Below, one piece after another: positions 63,567-64,000 of a stretch of 64,000 nucleotides of DNA. Within the stretch, counting starts at the first letter, position 1; the number at the start of each line of letters is the position of its first letter. This DNA is from Butyrivibrio sp. CB08 (lineage in GTDB: Bacteria; Bacillota; Clostridia; Lachnospirales; Lachnospiraceae), in contig NZ_RAIR01000003.1 of NCBI RefSeq assembly GCF_003625485.1, positions 186,001-250,000 on the forward strand. The letters run 5' to 3'. Under the pieces are notes generated by a model. It was not told the origin of the DNA and made no database searches. It saw only the letters and a program-made list of their open reading frames with translations. A program made the translations under genes and the position numbers.

Positions 63567-64000
63567 ATGGCAAATACAGAGAAAAAATCTACCAGGAAAT
63601 GTGGAGTTTTACTTCCTATCTTTTCACTTTCATCTGAGTATGGAATAGGTACTTTTTCAAAGGAGGCCTATGACTTTGTGGACTTTTTGGAAAAATCCGG
63701 ACAGAGCTACTGGCAGCTGCTCCCATTGGGACCAACCAGCTACGGTGATTCCCCATATCAGTCATTTTCAACCTTTGCAGGCAATCCATATTTCATCGAT
63801 ATCAAGACTCTTATAGATGAGGGGCTTCTTACCAGGAAGGACGCTGATAAATATGACTTTGGCGGAAGCGAGGAGTACATCGACTACGAGAAGATGTACC
63901 GCTCAAGATTCCTTCTTCTTAAGACTGCTTACGACAACTTCAATAAAAAGGCTAAGTCCTTTGCAGATATGGCCAGGAAGTTCGAGACTTTTAAAAAGAG
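63567..64000 (+). CDS. malQ: 4-alpha-glucanotransferase (amylomaltase), N-terminal part
   Basis: This GH77 enzyme moves alpha-1,4-glucan segments between maltodextrins. The 144 codons in the window show the amylomaltase start: CGVLLPIFSLSSEYGIGTF, SYWQLLPLGPTSYGDSPYQS near residue 46 and FAGNPYFIDI near 70. ATG 63567 has AAGGAG 8 bases before it and is preferred to the ATG at 63561. The gene runs off the right edge. It is preceded by a LacI-type palindrome that may give maltose-linked control. Confidence 0.93.
   Translation, partial: MANTEKKSTRKCGVLLPIFSLSSEYGIGTFSKEAYDFVDFLEKSGQSYWQLLPLGPTSYGDSPYQSFSTFAGNPYFIDIKTLIDEGLLTRKDADKYDFGGSEEYIDYEKMYRSRFLLLKTAYDNFNKKAKSFADMARKFETFKK

Overview
The window reads as chromosomal DNA of a butyrate-forming, plant-polysaccharide-using member of the Lachnospiraceae, most like Butyrivibrio or Pseudobutyrivibrio. 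Three things point there. The end of a butyryl-CoA dehydrogenase gene is followed by etfB and etfA, with a thiolase nearby. A cellobiose phosphorylase, a lipoprotein rhamnosidase and two CUT1-type sugar ABC transporters suggest rumen or gut glycan use. The low-GC clostridial gene style fits, with GGAGG ribosome sites and TTGACA/TATAAT promoters. This genus assignment is inferred from gene content, not from a search.

Layout. 1-2072: bcd end, etfB, etfA and a terminator. 2.1-6.2 kb: surface alpha-L-rhamnosidase and mtnA. 6.3-8.9 kb: cobalt ECF importer cbiM-cbiQ-cbiO. 9.0-11.4 kb: thiolase and an HD-GYP response regulator. 11.5-15.0 kb: tRNA-Arg, then an overlapping four-gene run (RlmL-type methyltransferase, amidase-like protein, ITP/XTP pyrophosphatase, YfcE-type phosphoesterase). 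15.05-20.40 kb: a small integrative element bounded by 27-bp direct repeats that copy the 3' end of tRNA-Leu; it carries integrase, an RHH regulator, small unknown genes, a RepA-like ATPase and an excisionase-like gene. 20.37-21.16 kb: seven tRNAs on the minus strand. 21.3-28.1 kb: MATE exporter, PBP1A, YigZ, BipA/TypA. 28.3-31.0 kb: lysine riboswitch, dapA, dapB and a eukaryotic-type HisA. 31.1-33.2 kb: cold-shock protein, YerC-type regulator, bactofilin and an M23-like protein. 33.3-33.76 kb: a non-coding imperfect palindrome of about 455 bp. 33.8-41.1 kb: cellobiose phosphorylase, LacI regulator and an ABC transporter, with palindromic operators. 41.2-43.9 kb: ECF sigma factor operon and a divergent secreted protein. 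43.9-49.7 kb: membrane AraC sensor and an LplB/YtcP/LplA-type transporter. 49.9-53.0 kb: ACT protein, homoserine dehydrogenase, aspartate kinase. 53.0-61.7 kb: two membrane proteins of unknown role, guaB, a GGDEF-EAL protein, glnS, a DUF2225 protein and an acidic membrane protein. 61.9-64.0 kb: TetR regulator, PfkB-like protein and the start of malQ.

How it fits together. Cellobiose would be imported by the LacI-linked ABC system and split phosphorolytically by the GH94 enzyme; both directions of transcription have a promoter next to a LacI-type palindrome. Glucan metabolism continues with malQ. Neither sugar ABC system has its own ATPase, as usual for CUT1 systems sharing an MsmX-type ATPase. 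Aspartate is channelled by lysC and hom to threonine/methionine, and by dapA/dapB to lysine and peptidoglycan under a lysine riboswitch. Acetyl-CoA condenses through the thiolase and ends in the Bcd-Etf crotonyl-CoA reduction.

Most unusual features: the large intergenic palindrome at 33.3-33.76 kb; the compact tRNA-Leu element with several inverted repeats; three genes whose -10 box lies only 6-7 bases before the start codon, predicting leaderless mRNAs; and three enzyme-like proteins lacking key catalytic residues (an amidase, an M23/LytM protein and a PfkB protein).
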